The notes beneath the pieces were generated by a model. That model made no database searches. It was not told where the DNA came from and saw only the letters and a list, made by a program, of their open reading frames with translations. From contig OZ244850.1 in NCBI GenBank assembly GCA_965220895.1, forward strand, positions 1,488,001-1,552,000: a DNA stretch of 64,000 nt, written 5' to 3'. Below, in pieces: positions 17,035 to 28,271 of this stretch. Position numbers and translations under genes: made by a program. Origin of the DNA: WTFY01 sp965220895 (GTDB lineage: Bacteria > Pseudomonadota > Gammaproteobacteria > UBA4575). Position 1 is the stretch's first letter. Each line of letters starts with the position of its first letter.

Positions 17035-17715
17035 TCAGCCGGGCTGGCTGAGCCAGTCCCTCAGTTCCAGGGCCGTGTCCAGCACCACGTCGGCCCCCCA
17101 CTCATGCGGGTCCTGGTGGTCCTGGATGTAGCCGTAGGCCGCCACGGCCGTTTTCATGCAGGCTGCCTTGCCAGCCTGGATGTCGCGCGGATCATCCCCC
17201 ATGTAGAGGCACTCGAGCGGGTCCACGTGCAGCAGGTCTGCGGCCCTTGAAAGCGGTTCGGGGCGGGGCTTTCTCTGCGGCAGCGAGTCGCCGCTGATGG
17301 TGCAGCCAGCCCGCGGTGCGAGCTCGAGTTTCTCGACCAGCGGCTCGGTCAGCCAGCCCGGCTTGTTGGTGACGATGCCCCAGGGCAGTCCGGCCTCGTC
17401 CAGGTGGTCCAGCAGCGCCAGCACGCCCGGGAACAGGCTGGTCTTGTCGTGCAGGCGGCGGGCATAGATTTGCAGGAACTCATCGCGAAGCTGAAGGGTC
17501 TCGTCGGCGTCCAGGGTGCCGTTGTAGCCGAGCTTGATCAGTGCAAGGCCGCCCTGCGAGGTGTGTTTTCGCACCTGCTGGTAGTCCAGCGTTGGCCGGT
17601 CGTGGCGCACCAGCAGTTCATTCAGGGAATCGCTCATGTCCGGGGCGGTATCGGCCAGGGTTCCATCGAGGTCGAAAAGAACCGCACGCACCTGGGAGGG
17701 ACTGGGCATGGGCAA
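17035..17715 (-). CDS. gph: Phosphoglycolate phosphatase (HAD family)
   Basis: A 226-residue HAD hydrolase that dephosphorylates 2-phosphoglycolate, for example from DNA 3'-phosphoglycolate repair or photorespiration-like RuBisCO activity. Motif I is VLFDLDGTLADTAPDM at residues 12-27, with nucleophile and acid-base Asp. Motif II is GIVTNKPG with Thr, and motif III/IV is in PLECLYMGDDPRDIQAGKAA. A small cap domain lies between motifs I and II. It is 3 bases from ubiG; ubiG-gph linkage is frequent in gammaproteobacteria and supports this assignment over generic HAD phosphatase. Confidence 0.9.
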   Translation of the reverse strand: MPMPSPSQVRAVLFDLDGTLADTAPDMSDSLNELLVRHDRPTLDYQQVRKHTSQGGLALIKLGYNGTLDADETLQLRDEFLQIYARRLHDKTSLFPGVLALLDHLDEAGLPWGIVTNKPGWLTEPLVEKLELAPRAGCTISGDSLPQRKPRPEPLSRAADLLHVDPLECLYMGDDPRDIQAGKAACMKTAVAAYGYIQDHQDPHEWGADVVLDTALELRDWLSQPG

Positions 17716-17718
17716 AAG

Positions 17719-18429
17719 TCAGGTGGGCCGGCTGGCATGAACCAGGTAGTTCGTGCCCAGGTCGTGCGACAAGCGGTAGGTCTTGTTCAGCAGGTTGTAG
17801 CTCATCCCCCTGATTTCCTGCGCATGCATGCCGCTTTGGCGGACCCAGCGCTCGAGCTCGCTCGGGCGGATCAGTTTCTCGTATTCGTGCGTGCCCTTGG
17901 GCACCATCTCCATGAGGTACTCGCCGCCGACGATCATGACCAGCAGGGCCTTGAGGTTGCGGTTGATGGTGGAGAAGAATACATCGCCGCCCGGCTTGAC
18001 CAGCCGGGCACTGGCTTCGACGATGGAAGACGGGTCCGGCACATGCTCGAGCATCTCCAGGCAGGTGACCACGTCGAACGATGCGGGTGCTTGCTCGGCC
18101 AGCGCTTCGGCCGCAATCGACTGGTATTCGATCTCGAGTCCCTGCTCATTCGCATGCGCGCGGGCGACGGTCAGGGAGGCCTCGCCCAGGTCGATCGCCG
18201 TGACCTCGGCACCTCGCCGGGCCAGTCCTTCCGCCAGGATGCCCCCGCCACAACCGATGTCCAGCACCTTCCTGCCGGTCAGGGCAGCACGGTCCTCGAT
18301 GAAGTCCAGGCGCAGGGGATTGATGTCATGCAGGGCCTTGAACGCGCCGTCCTTGTCCCACCAGCGCTCGGCCAGCGCTTCGAATTTCGCCAGCTCGCTT
18401 TCGTCAAGATTCGAGGGTGTAGACAGCAT
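17719..18429 (-). CDS. ubiG: Ubiquinone biosynthesis O-methyltransferase
   Basis: A 236-residue SAM-dependent methyltransferase that performs both O-methylations in ubiquinone synthesis. Motif I is GRKVLDIGCGGGILAEGLA near residue 60. The family segments FEALAERWWDKDGAFKALHDINPLRL and LEMLEHVPDP are clear, and the lid region HEYEKLIRPSELERWV follows. ATG 18429 is preferred over an upstream start at 18465 that would add a non-conserved 12 residues. This indicates aerobic ubiquinone-based respiration. The mtaD gene ends 69 bases upstream on the same strand. Confidence 0.95.
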   Translation of the reverse strand: MLSTPSNLDESELAKFEALAERWWDKDGAFKALHDINPLRLDFIEDRAALTGRKVLDIGCGGGILAEGLARRGAEVTAIDLGEASLTVARAHANEQGLEIEYQSIAAEALAEQAPASFDVVTCLEMLEHVPDPSSIVEASARLVKPGGDVFFSTINRNLKALLVMIVGGEYLMEMVPKGTHEYEKLIRPSELERWVRQSGMHAQEIRGMSYNLLNKTYRLSHDLGTNYLVHASRPT

Positions 18430-18498
18430 GCTCGTAGGCTCCGGGATCCTCCGGGAGGAAGGCATCGGGTTGCGGTTGACTATAGTGTACCGCGAACC

Positions 18499-19827
18499 TC
18501 AGTGGATGTTTTTGCCGCTGGAGATTTTTTTGTTCCAGTCGCGGGTGTCATTCAGGATGCGCGCGCCATCCAGGGTCTGCAGCTGTCCGTCGTGCAGCAG
18601 CAGCCGGCCTTCCACCCAGACATCGCACACCTGCGAGCGCTGCGTGGCATAGACCGCGTGCCCCACCGGGTCGTACAAAGGCTGGGCCTCGATCCGCTCG
18701 ACGTCGATGACAGTGATGTCGGCCGCCTTGCCGACTTCAAGCGAACCGGTCACATCGTCGACGCCCAGGGCCCTGGCGGCATTGATCGTGGCGCATTGCA
18801 GGGCGGTGCGGGCCGGCAGGGCCGCGGCATCGCCTGCGACACCCTTGGCCAGCAGGGCCGCCGTTTGCATTTCACCCAGGAGGTCCAGGTCGTCATTGCT
18901 CGAGCAGCTGTCGGTGCCGAGGGTCACGTTGACCGGCCCATCCAGCAGTTTTTGCACCGGGCAGAAGCCGCTCGCCAGTTTCAGGTTCGACTGCGGGCAG
19001 TGCACGATGCTGGCGCCGACCTCGGCCAGCAACTCGATTTCCTCGTCCTGCAGCTGCGTCATGTGCACGGCCACCAGCCGGTCGTTGACCAGACCGAGTT
19101 CGTGCAGGCGCGCCAGGGGCCTGCAGCGGTACTGTTCCAGGCTCATCGTGATTTCGTTTTCGGTCTCATGCAGGTGGATGTGGACCGGCAGGCCATGCTC
19201 GTGCGCCAGTTCGGCGACGCGCTTCAGCGGGCCGTCGGAGACCGTGTAGGGGGCGTGCGGGGCCAGCGTGCACTGCACCCGGGAAGGGGAGCGCAAGCGC
19301 TGGTACAGCTCCAGTCCCTTGTCCAGGTACTCGTTGGCATCCCTGGCATAGGCGGTCGGAAAGTCCAGCAGGATCATCCCCAGGTGCGCGCGCATGCCGG
19401 ATTGCATCACCTCTTCTGCCGCGATCTCGGCAAAGAAGTACATGTCGTTGAAGCAGGTGATGCCGCCGCGAATCATCTCGGCCATGGCGAGGCGCGTGCC
19501 GATGCGGACAAATTCCTCGCTGCACCACTTGGTTTCGGCGGGCCAGATGTGATCGTTGAGCCACTCCATCAGGGGCAGGTCACTGGCCATGCCGCGGAAC
19601 AGGGACATGCCAGCGTGGGTGTGCGCGTTGATGAGCCCGGGTATGACAAGGTGATGATCGTACGTATATGATGCCTCGGATGAATATCGGCTCTTTGCGG
19701 CAGCGCTCGGCAGGATGTCGACGATGTCCCCTTCATGCACCGCAATGGCGGTATCGGCCAGCGTGCGCCCATGGTCATCGACGGGGATAACATGTTTTCC
19801 GTGGATCAGGGTGTCTACGTGTTTCAT
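18499..19827 (-). CDS. mtaD: 5-methylthioadenosine/S-adenosylhomocysteine deaminase (TRZ/ATZ family)
   Basis: A 442-residue amidohydrolase that deaminates 5'-methylthioadenosine (and possibly S-adenosylhomocysteine) to the inosine derivative. Metal ligands are seen in PGLINAHTHAGMSLFRG (HxH near residue 70), VHIHLHETENEI (His near 220), VAVHMTQL and LGTDSCSSNDDLDLL with the final Asp. ATG 19827 is chosen, since upstream residues are not family-like. It is divergent from mtnA. The pair implies MTA to methylthioinosine, phosphorolysis by a distant enzyme, then MtnA. Confidence 0.88.
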   Translation of the reverse strand: MKHVDTLIHGKHVIPVDDHGRTLADTAIAVHEGDIVDILPSAAAKSRYSSEASYTYDHHLVIPGLINAHTHAGMSLFRGMASDLPLMEWLNDHIWPAETKWCSEEFVRIGTRLAMAEMIRGGITCFNDMYFFAEIAAEEVMQSGMRAHLGMILLDFPTAYARDANEYLDKGLELYQRLRSPSRVQCTLAPHAPYTVSDGPLKRVAELAHEHGLPVHIHLHETENEITMSLEQYRCRPLARLHELGLVNDRLVAVHMTQLQDEEIELLAEVGASIVHCPQSNLKLASGFCPVQKLLDGPVNVTLGTDSCSSNDDLDLLGEMQTAALLAKGVAGDAAALPARTALQCATINAARALGVDDVTGSLEVGKAADITVIDVERIEAQPLYDPVGHAVYATQRSQVCDVWVEGRLLLHDGQLQTLDGARILNDTRDWNKKISSGKNIH

Positions 19828-19946
19828 TGCGCGTCCTGCGGTGCGGGGCGTGGCTTCTTCGGGGAATGGCCCACGCATTATGCTATGGCATTCGCTGCGC
19901 AGGCAATACGGGCCGCGCACCGGCAAAGCCGTGACCTTCAGGCAAC

Positions 19947-20987
19947 ATGACCTCGTTAGCCGATCAGGCCATTCGCTGGCACGAGGACCGTCTGCGGCTG
20001 CTGGACCAGAGGGCGCTGCCGAACCAGATCCGGTTCGTGGAATGCACCCGGGTCAATGAGGTGGTGGATGCCATCCGGGAGATGGTGGTGCGTGGCGCCC
20101 CGGCCATCGGCGTGAGTGCGGCCTACGGTGTGGTGCTGGCCGCACGCGAGCATTTTGCGACCGGCCCCGAAGACTGGGTCGAGCGCATGGAGGCGGACCT
20201 GCAGGCGCTGGCGCAGGCCCGCCCCACGGCGGTCAACCTGAAATGGGCCATCGCGCGCATGCGCGAGGTCATGGCACGAACGGGTCCGGGGGACCCCGAA
20301 CCCGGGCTGCTGCAGGCGGCATGCCAGATCCATGACGAGGACGTGCAGGCGAACCGTGCACTGGGCGGGTACGGCGCCTCGCTGCTTGGGGACGGAGCGG
20401 TCGTACTGACCCACTGCAATGCCGGTGCCCTGGCCACCGGAGGCTACGGCACGGCACTCGGGGTCATCCGCAGTGCCCATGCCCAGGACAAGATCAAGGC
20501 CGTGTACGCCGATGAAACCCGGCCCTGGTTTCAGGGTACCCGGCTGACGGCCTGGGAGCTGCTGCAGGACGACATCCCGGTCACGGTCATCTGCGACAGT
20601 GCCGCCGCCAGCCTGATGCGCCAGCAACAGCTCGCCTGGGTGATCGTGGGTGCGGACCGCGTGGCGCGAAACGGGGACGTGGCCAACAAGATCGGCACTT
20701 ATGCCCTGGCCGTGATGGCCCGCCAGCACGGTGTCAGCTTCATGGTGGCCGCACCCACCAGCAGCATCGACCTGCAGGTTGATTCCGGGGCCGGGATCGA
20801 GATCGAGGAGCGCTCGCAACAGGAGCTCACGCAATACCACGAGGTAACTTTCGCCCCGGCCGAGGCCGGGGTCTGGAACCCGGTGTTCGACATCACGCCG
20901 GCCGGGCTCGTGACGGCCCTGGTCACCGAGAAAGGGGTGGTGCACGCCCCTGACGAGGAGAAAATCCTGGCCCTGGTGCAGGGCTGA
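19947..20987 (+). CDS. mtnA: Methylthioribose-1-phosphate isomerase
   Basis: A 346-residue eIF2B-like aldose-ketose isomerase that converts 5-methylthioribose-1-phosphate to methylthioribulose-1-phosphate in methionine salvage. The N-terminal MVVRGAPAIGVSAAYG, central LTHCNAGALATGGYGTALGVIR with the catalytic Cys, and TRPWFQGTRLTAWEL followed by IVGADRVARNGDVANKIGTY with the catalytic Asp are all present. Length is normal. A hairpin terminator follows at 21053. It faces away from mtaD across a 119-bp divergent region that probably holds both promoters. Downstream salvage genes (mtnB/C/D) are not in the window. Confidence 0.95.
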   Translation: MTSLADQAIRWHEDRLRLLDQRALPNQIRFVECTRVNEVVDAIREMVVRGAPAIGVSAAYGVVLAAREHFATGPEDWVERMEADLQALAQARPTAVNLKWAIARMREVMARTGPGDPEPGLLQAACQIHDEDVQANRALGGYGASLLGDGAVVLTHCNAGALATGGYGTALGVIRSAHAQDKIKAVYADETRPWFQGTRLTAWELLQDDIPVTVICDSAAASLMRQQQLAWVIVGADRVARNGDVANKIGTYALAVMARQHGVSFMVAAPTSSIDLQVDSGAGIEIEERSQQELTQYHEVTFAPAEAGVWNPVFDITPAGLVTALVTEKGVVHAPDEEKILALVQG

Positions 20988-21052
20988 GCCAGATCCCTTT
21001 TTTCGTTTGGCTACGGAAAATAACGCTTCCGTGAAATTCCTGATTTTGATTT

Positions 21053-21087
21053 CAAGGCATTTCATTTCGTTTTGAATGCCTTGTTTT
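21053..21087 (+). terminator. Rho-independent terminator after mtnA
   Basis: Arms CAAGGCATT (21053-21061) and AATGCCTTG (21075-21083), extendable inward by three pairs with a one-base bulge, are followed by TTTT. It lies between mtnA and the gyrA promoter. Confidence 0.65.
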
Positions 21088-21110
21088 CAAATGCCACTGT
21101 TCAGGACGTG

Positions 21111-21119
21111 TGTTATACT
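21111..21119 (+). promoter_or_regulatory. Extended -10 promoter of gyrA
   Basis: TGTTATACT contains an extended -10 (TG-n-TATACT). No good -35 lies at the normal distance, which suits an extended -10 promoter. The gyrA ATG follows 45 bases later. Confidence 0.55.
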
Positions 21120-21164
21120 TTAACGCCTGAAAATGAGTATTGAGACCCTCCCCGCGTTTCCTTA

Positions 21165-23720
<2,556 letters not shown>

Positions 23721-23750
23721 CGGCCCATCGTGCGGGTCTGAACGCTGCCC

Positions 23751-24839
23751 ATGCAGGAAGTCTTTTATTTCGGTGCCGGCCCTGCGGCCTTGCCCCGGCC
23801 GGTGCTGGAAAAAATCCGCCACGAACTCCTCGATTACCGGGGCACCGGACTCTCGGTCCTTGAACTGCCGCACCGCAGCGATGCTTTTTTCGAGATCCGC
23901 GACCAGGCCATGCACCTGCTGCGCGAGCTGTTGCGGATTCCGGAGGAGTTCGCGGTGCTGTTCATGCACGGCGGGGCCACCAGCCAGTTCTCCGCGCTGC
24001 CCCTGAATTTCCTCGGGCCGGGGCGATCCGCCGACTACCTGTGCACGGGCTTCTGGTCTTCGAGGGCCTGTGCCGAGGCTGCACATCTTGCCGAGGTGCG
24101 CAAGATCCAGGCCTTGTGCGAGGGTGAGTCCCTGAGCATCGCACCCGAGCAGGAGTGGGATCTGGACCCGCAAGCCACCTACCTGCATTGCTGTGACAAC
24201 GAGACCATCCAGGGAATCGCGTTTCCCGGGGTGCCGGAGAGCCTTGAGCCTGCACTGGTGTGCGACATGACCTCGTCCCTGCTCATGCACCCCGTCGAGG
24301 TCGACAAATACGCGCTCATCTATGCCAGTACCCAGAAAAACCTGGGTATCGCGGGGCTTTGCGTGGTGATCCTGAGAAAGGACCTGCTTGAGCGGGTGAA
24401 TGAGTCTGTCCCGCGCCTGTACGATTACCGGCGCTATGTCCGGCAGGATTCCGTGGTGAACACCCCCCCGGTCTTTGCCGTCTATGTCCTGCGCGAGGTG
24501 CTGGACTGGGTGCGAAAGGAGGGCGGTCTGCCCGTGCTGCACCAGAGAAGCCTGACGCGGTCGGCACAGCTCTACCAGGTGCTCGATGAAAGTGCGCTGT
24601 ACGAGAACCGGGTCGTCCCCGAGTTTCGCTCAAGCATCAACATCCCCTTCGCGATCCGCGATGCCGGGGTGCTGGAAGACTTTTTGCAGCAGGCGGGCCA
24701 ACACCAGTTGCGTGGGTTGCGGGGCCATCGAAGTGCGGGTGGTATCCGGGTGAGCCTGTACAATGCGATGCCCGATGCGGGCGTTGCCCGCCTGCTGGAA
24801 TTCCTGTCGGACTTTGAAGCCCGGCAGCGGGGAACTTGA
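23751..24839 (+). CDS. serC: Phosphoserine aminotransferase
   Basis: A 362-residue class V PLP aminotransferase for serine and pyridoxal phosphate biosynthesis (3-phosphohydroxypyruvate and 3-hydroxy-4-phosphohydroxythreonine pathway). FGAGPAALPRPVLEKI opens the protein, FMHGGATSQFSALPLNFL binds PLP phosphate, and the Schiff-base Lys is in YASTQKNLGIAGL near residue 195. The C-terminal LRGHRSAGGIRVSLYNAMP is diagnostic. It follows gyrA by 30 bases, as in Pseudomonas. The usual next gene pheA is displaced about 3.4 kb by three inserted genes. Confidence 0.96.
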   Translation: MQEVFYFGAGPAALPRPVLEKIRHELLDYRGTGLSVLELPHRSDAFFEIRDQAMHLLRELLRIPEEFAVLFMHGGATSQFSALPLNFLGPGRSADYLCTGFWSSRACAEAAHLAEVRKIQALCEGESLSIAPEQEWDLDPQATYLHCCDNETIQGIAFPGVPESLEPALVCDMTSSLLMHPVEVDKYALIYASTQKNLGIAGLCVVILRKDLLERVNESVPRLYDYRRYVRQDSVVNTPPVFAVYVLREVLDWVRKEGGLPVLHQRSLTRSAQLYQVLDESALYENRVVPEFRSSINIPFAIRDAGVLEDFLQQAGQHQLRGLRGHRSAGGIRVSLYNAMPDAGVARLLEFLSDFEARQRGT

Positions 24840-24944
24840 ACGTTCACAATCCTGCCGCTTGTTGTACCATACTCCGGGCAAGGCGCTGCCGGGCAGCCAG
24901 TTTCGTGTACCGGGGAATCAGGGACGAGGTGTGGGATTAAGTCG

Positions 24945-25202
24945 ATGTTGACGATTGAACAGGTGCTGGAGGTGCTGGCAAAGTCCTTGCCCCTGCCGGA
25001 GACCACCTACGAGATGGGAGAGCAGGCGCCGCTTCTGGGCGCCATCCCGGAACTGGACTCGATGGCGATCACCGGCATCATTGCCGGACTGGAAGAAAGA
25101 TTTGATATCGTTTTTGACGATGAGGACCTGGATGCCGGGGCGTTCCAGACAGTCGGCACCCTGCACGACCTGATCGCATCAAAAATGGAAAACCGGCCCT
25201 AG
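24945..25202 (+). CDS. Acyl carrier protein
   Basis: An 85-residue four-helix carrier protein. The phosphopantetheine-attachment Ser is in PELDSMAITGIIAGLEERF near residue 39 (DSM rather than the DSL of fatty-acid AcpP). The N-terminal half lacks the highly acidic AcpP signature, so it is a specialised carrier. ATG 24945 is preceded by a purine-rich stretch. It converges on the decarboxylase-ligase pair, and the trio resembles ACP/decarboxylase/ligase sets found with exosortase-A (PEP-CTERM) exopolysaccharide systems, known families recalled as TIGR03098/TIGR03099. The acyl or aminoacyl cargo is unknown. Confidence 0.85.
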   Translation: MLTIEQVLEVLAKSLPLPETTYEMGEQAPLLGAIPELDSMAITGIIAGLEERFDIVFDDEDLDAGAFQTVGTLHDLIASKMENRP

Positions 25203-25248
25203 TACTGATGGCCGAGCTTTCTTGCTCCCGCATCCGCAAGCCCGAGCT

Positions 25249-26484
25249 TCACACCAGAATTTCCCGGGGCCTGGGATGGCTCAGGAATTCCAGTGGGCTG
25301 GCACTGTAGCCGTAGGCGCCGGACTGGAACACCACGAGCAGGTCGCCGATTTCGGCTTTCGGCAAATCCATGTCTTTAGCCAGCACGTCCAGGGGAGTGC
25401 ACAGCGGTCCGACGACGGTCACTGTCTCGGTGCGTTCTCCCAGCCGGTTGGCGATGGTGATCGGATAATTCCTGCGAAGGGCCTGACCGAAGTTGCCGCT
25501 GGCGGCAAGGTGGTGGTGCAGCCCGCCGTCGGTCATCAGGTAGGTGGTGCCCCTGGAGATCTTGCGGTCCGTGATCCGGGCCAGGTATAGCCCGGCCTCG
25601 CCCACCAGGTAGCGACCCAGCTCAAGGATGATTTTTGTACCGGCGAAGGTGTCCCGGTACTCGGTGAGGAGTCCCTCCAGGTGTTCCATCACCGGGGCCA
25701 CTTCAAGCGGAGCATCGCCGGGGAAATAGGGGATGCCGAAGCCGCCGCCGATGTTCAGGGTCTGCACGGGCATCCGGCAGTGGTCTGCAAGTTGACGGGC
25801 CAGCGTGAAGGTTTTTTCGTGGGCCTCGATGAGGGTCCTGGCCTGCAGGACCTGCGAGCCGCTGAAAATTTGAAAGCCCGTGAAATCGACGCCGGATGCA
25901 GTGATTTTCTCCAGCAACTGCGGGGCGGCTTCGGCATCCACCCCGAAAGGCTGCGGCCCGCCCGAGGTCTTGATGCCGGAGGCCCGGAGTTCGAAATCCG
26001 GGTTGATGCGCAAGGCCACGCGGGCGCTCTGTCCGGTTTGCTCGCAAAGGCCGAGGATACGGGTGAACTCGACTTGTGACTCGACGTTCAGGGTGATGCC
26101 GGCGGTGATCGCCGCCTTCAGTTCCCACAAGGCCTTGCCGGGACCGGCGAAGCTGATGTTCTGTTCCTGCATGCCGCTTTGCAGGGCCGCCTTGAGTTCG
26201 TTGCCGGAGGAGACATCCAGTCCGTGCACCTGGGCAGCCACGCAGTCGATCACCTCCTGCATCGGGTTGGCCTTGACGGCATAGTGCAGGTGCACGCGTG
26301 CAGGCAGCACGGCCTTCAGCGCGGCAACTCGATCATGGATCGCCCGCTTGCTGTAGACGTACAGCGGCGTGGACCCGCACTGTTCGGCAAGTTCCATCAA
26401 GGTCTGGCCGGCGACCCGCAGGTGCGATCCTTCCCGGTCAAAGAGTTCCTGTGGGTAATAATGCTCAAGTGGCGGATGATTCAT
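25249..26484 (-). CDS. PLP-dependent decarboxylase, exosortase-A-associated type
   Basis: A 411-residue fold-type III (alanine-racemase-like) PLP decarboxylase related to diaminopimelate and ornithine decarboxylases. The PLP Lys is in HLHYAVKANPMQEV near residue 62. HGLDVSSGNELKAAL, the Gly-rich phosphate-binding LNIGGGFGIPYFPGD, and the C-terminal active-site Cys in GPLCTPLDVLAKDM follow. The ending VVFQSGAYGYSASPLEFLSHP strongly recalls the exosortase-associated branch rather than LysA. ATG 26484 lies 4 bases after the ligase stop, so the two are co-transcribed. The substrate is probably an amino acid bound or activated by the ligase/ACP partners (inference). Confidence 0.86.
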   Translation of the reverse strand: MNHPPLEHYYPQELFDREGSHLRVAGQTLMELAEQCGSTPLYVYSKRAIHDRVAALKAVLPARVHLHYAVKANPMQEVIDCVAAQVHGLDVSSGNELKAALQSGMQEQNISFAGPGKALWELKAAITAGITLNVESQVEFTRILGLCEQTGQSARVALRINPDFELRASGIKTSGGPQPFGVDAEAAPQLLEKITASGVDFTGFQIFSGSQVLQARTLIEAHEKTFTLARQLADHCRMPVQTLNIGGGFGIPYFPGDAPLEVAPVMEHLEGLLTEYRDTFAGTKIILELGRYLVGEAGLYLARITDRKISRGTTYLMTDGGLHHHLAASGNFGQALRRNYPITIANRLGERTETVTVVGPLCTPLDVLAKDMDLPKAEIGDLLVVFQSGAYGYSASPLEFLSHPRPREILV

Positions 26485-26488
26485 GCGA

Positions 26489-28069
26489 TCACGTTCCTGC
26501 TTTATCCGCCCGGTATCGGCTGGCCAGGCGCTTGCGGTCGAACTTGCCATTGTCATTGCACGGGATCGCATCCGTCCAGATGTAGCAATCCGGCACCATG
26601 TACAGCGGCAGTACGTCCTTCAGGTACCGGTCCAGTGCCGCTTCCGCCTGTTCAGGCTCCTGGTCGGTCGTGCAAGTCAAAACGATGGACTGACCGCGTT
26701 GCGGGTGGGCCACGCCAAAGGCCACCGCTTCTCGAACAACATCATGCTGGCAGGCCGGTCCCTCGATCTCGGCCGGGCTGACACGGTAGCCCGAGGTCTT
26801 GATCATGTCATCCTTGCGCCCGACGAAGTAGAAGTATCCCTCGCGGTCCTGGCGGACCAGGTCCCCGGACCAGGCCACGATCTCACCGGCGCCGGCAGAA
26901 TCACTTGCAAGCGGCCTGAACCGCTCTTCGGTCTCCACGGAATGGTTCCAGTATCCCTCGGCCACCAGCGGGCCGCCATGCACCAGTTCCCCGACCTCGT
27001 CCGGGCCACAGGGGGAGCCGTCCGGGCGAACGACCTGGACCTCGGCTCCGGGGATGGCCTTGCCGATCGAGGTGGGCCGGTGACGGATCTCCTGCGGTGG
27101 CAGGTAGGTGGACCGGAAGGCCTCCGTGAAGCCGTACATCAGGTACAGGTCGGTCGCCGGAAGCTTCTCGGCGAGTAGCCTGACGACAGTCTCGGGCAGG
27201 ACATCGCCGGAACTGGTGATGTAGCGAAGCATTGTACCTGCAGCCTTCGGCCATTCCAGCCTAGCCAGCTGCTGCCACAGGGCAGGGACCCCGGCCAGGC
27301 CCGTGATCCGGTCACGCTCGATGGCCTTGGGGATATCCTGCGGCAGGAGGTAGTCGAGGATGATCGCCGTGGCTCCCACGCTGAATGCGGTACTCAATTG
27401 ACTGAATCCGTAGTCAAAGCTGAAGGGCAGCACGGAGAGGATCCGGTCCTTCGACGTGTTTTCCAGATACGCGGTCACGCTTTCCACTCCGGCTTGCAGG
27501 TTCTTGTGGGTGAGCATGACCCCCTTGGGCAGGCCGGTGCTTCCGGAGGTGTAGAAAATGGCTGCAAGATCCGAATCCTGCAGCTCCGCCCCGCCCGGTG
27601 CGGGCCGCGTACAAAATTCCGGCCAGCCTTCGGCGCGCACAGCCTGGTCCGGATCCCCGGGCGGCACCGAGTCCTGGTCAATGACGACCACCGTGTGCAG
27701 TTCGGGATGGTGCAAGTGTGCCTCGTGCAACGAACCGAGCCGGCTTGAGGTCGTCACCAGGAGTTCCACGCCGCAGTCCTCAAGGATGTGACCGGCCTGG
27801 CGGGACTTCAGGGCCGGGTTGAGCGGCACCAGGCAAGCCCCTGCGCGCAGGGCCCCGAAAAAGGCGACCACGGCCTCGATGCACCGCGGCAGGTACACCC
27901 CGATGCGGGCTCCACGGGACAGCCCGGCCTGCTGGCAGCCGCCCGTGAAGCGCTCACAGGCGGCGTTCAGGCGGTGATAGGAGATCTTTTTTCCACGGTA
28001 TTCGAGGGCAACCTTGTCGGGTCGTTCCCGGGCCTGTGCTGGCAGCAGCGAATGAAGTGGCAAGGACAT
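26489..28069 (-). CDS. AMP-dependent acyl-CoA ligase, exosortase-A-associated type
   Basis: A 526-residue ANL-superfamily adenylating enzyme. The phosphate-binding loop IFYTSGSTGLPKGVMLTHKN is near residue 170-190. A5 reads YLMYGFTEAFRSTYL, A7/A8 reads WSGDLVRQDREGYFYFVGRKDDMIKTSGYRVSP, and the catalytic Lys near the end is in NDNGKFDRKRL. It likely activates a carboxylate and loads CoA or the nearby ACP. Subfamily assignment (ligase_PEP-type) rests on its pairing with the decarboxylase and on the GFTEAFRSTYLPP stretch. It is divergent from pheA across about 200 bases. Confidence 0.86.
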   Translation of the reverse strand: MSLPLHSLLPAQARERPDKVALEYRGKKISYHRLNAACERFTGGCQQAGLSRGARIGVYLPRCIEAVVAFFGALRAGACLVPLNPALKSRQAGHILEDCGVELLVTTSSRLGSLHEAHLHHPELHTVVVIDQDSVPPGDPDQAVRAEGWPEFCTRPAPGGAELQDSDLAAIFYTSGSTGLPKGVMLTHKNLQAGVESVTAYLENTSKDRILSVLPFSFDYGFSQLSTAFSVGATAIILDYLLPQDIPKAIERDRITGLAGVPALWQQLARLEWPKAAGTMLRYITSSGDVLPETVVRLLAEKLPATDLYLMYGFTEAFRSTYLPPQEIRHRPTSIGKAIPGAEVQVVRPDGSPCGPDEVGELVHGGPLVAEGYWNHSVETEERFRPLASDSAGAGEIVAWSGDLVRQDREGYFYFVGRKDDMIKTSGYRVSPAEIEGPACQHDVVREAVAFGVAHPQRGQSIVLTCTTDQEPEQAEAALDRYLKDVLPLYMVPDCYIWTDAIPCNDNGKFDRKRLASRYRADKAGT

Positions 28070-28271
28070 GGCAACAGTCTATTCTTGAAATCTTGCTCAG
28101 GACAAGATGCCGTCAGGCCCGTCACATGTCTCCGGCGCATCCCGGGTCCGATTTTCCGGGTCTGGTTGAACGATTCTTGTTAATATCCTACGCTCATGCG
28201 GTTTGCACATTAATTAATATCATTTTCCAGCCCTGAGGCCATTCCGTTTACGACCCTGACGCTGTTCCCCC

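Noticed and set aside
17404..19671. 755-codon frame opposite gph, ubiG and mtaD
   Set aside because: Three well-supported genes occupy the other strand; the frame is open only because of GC-rich codon bias.
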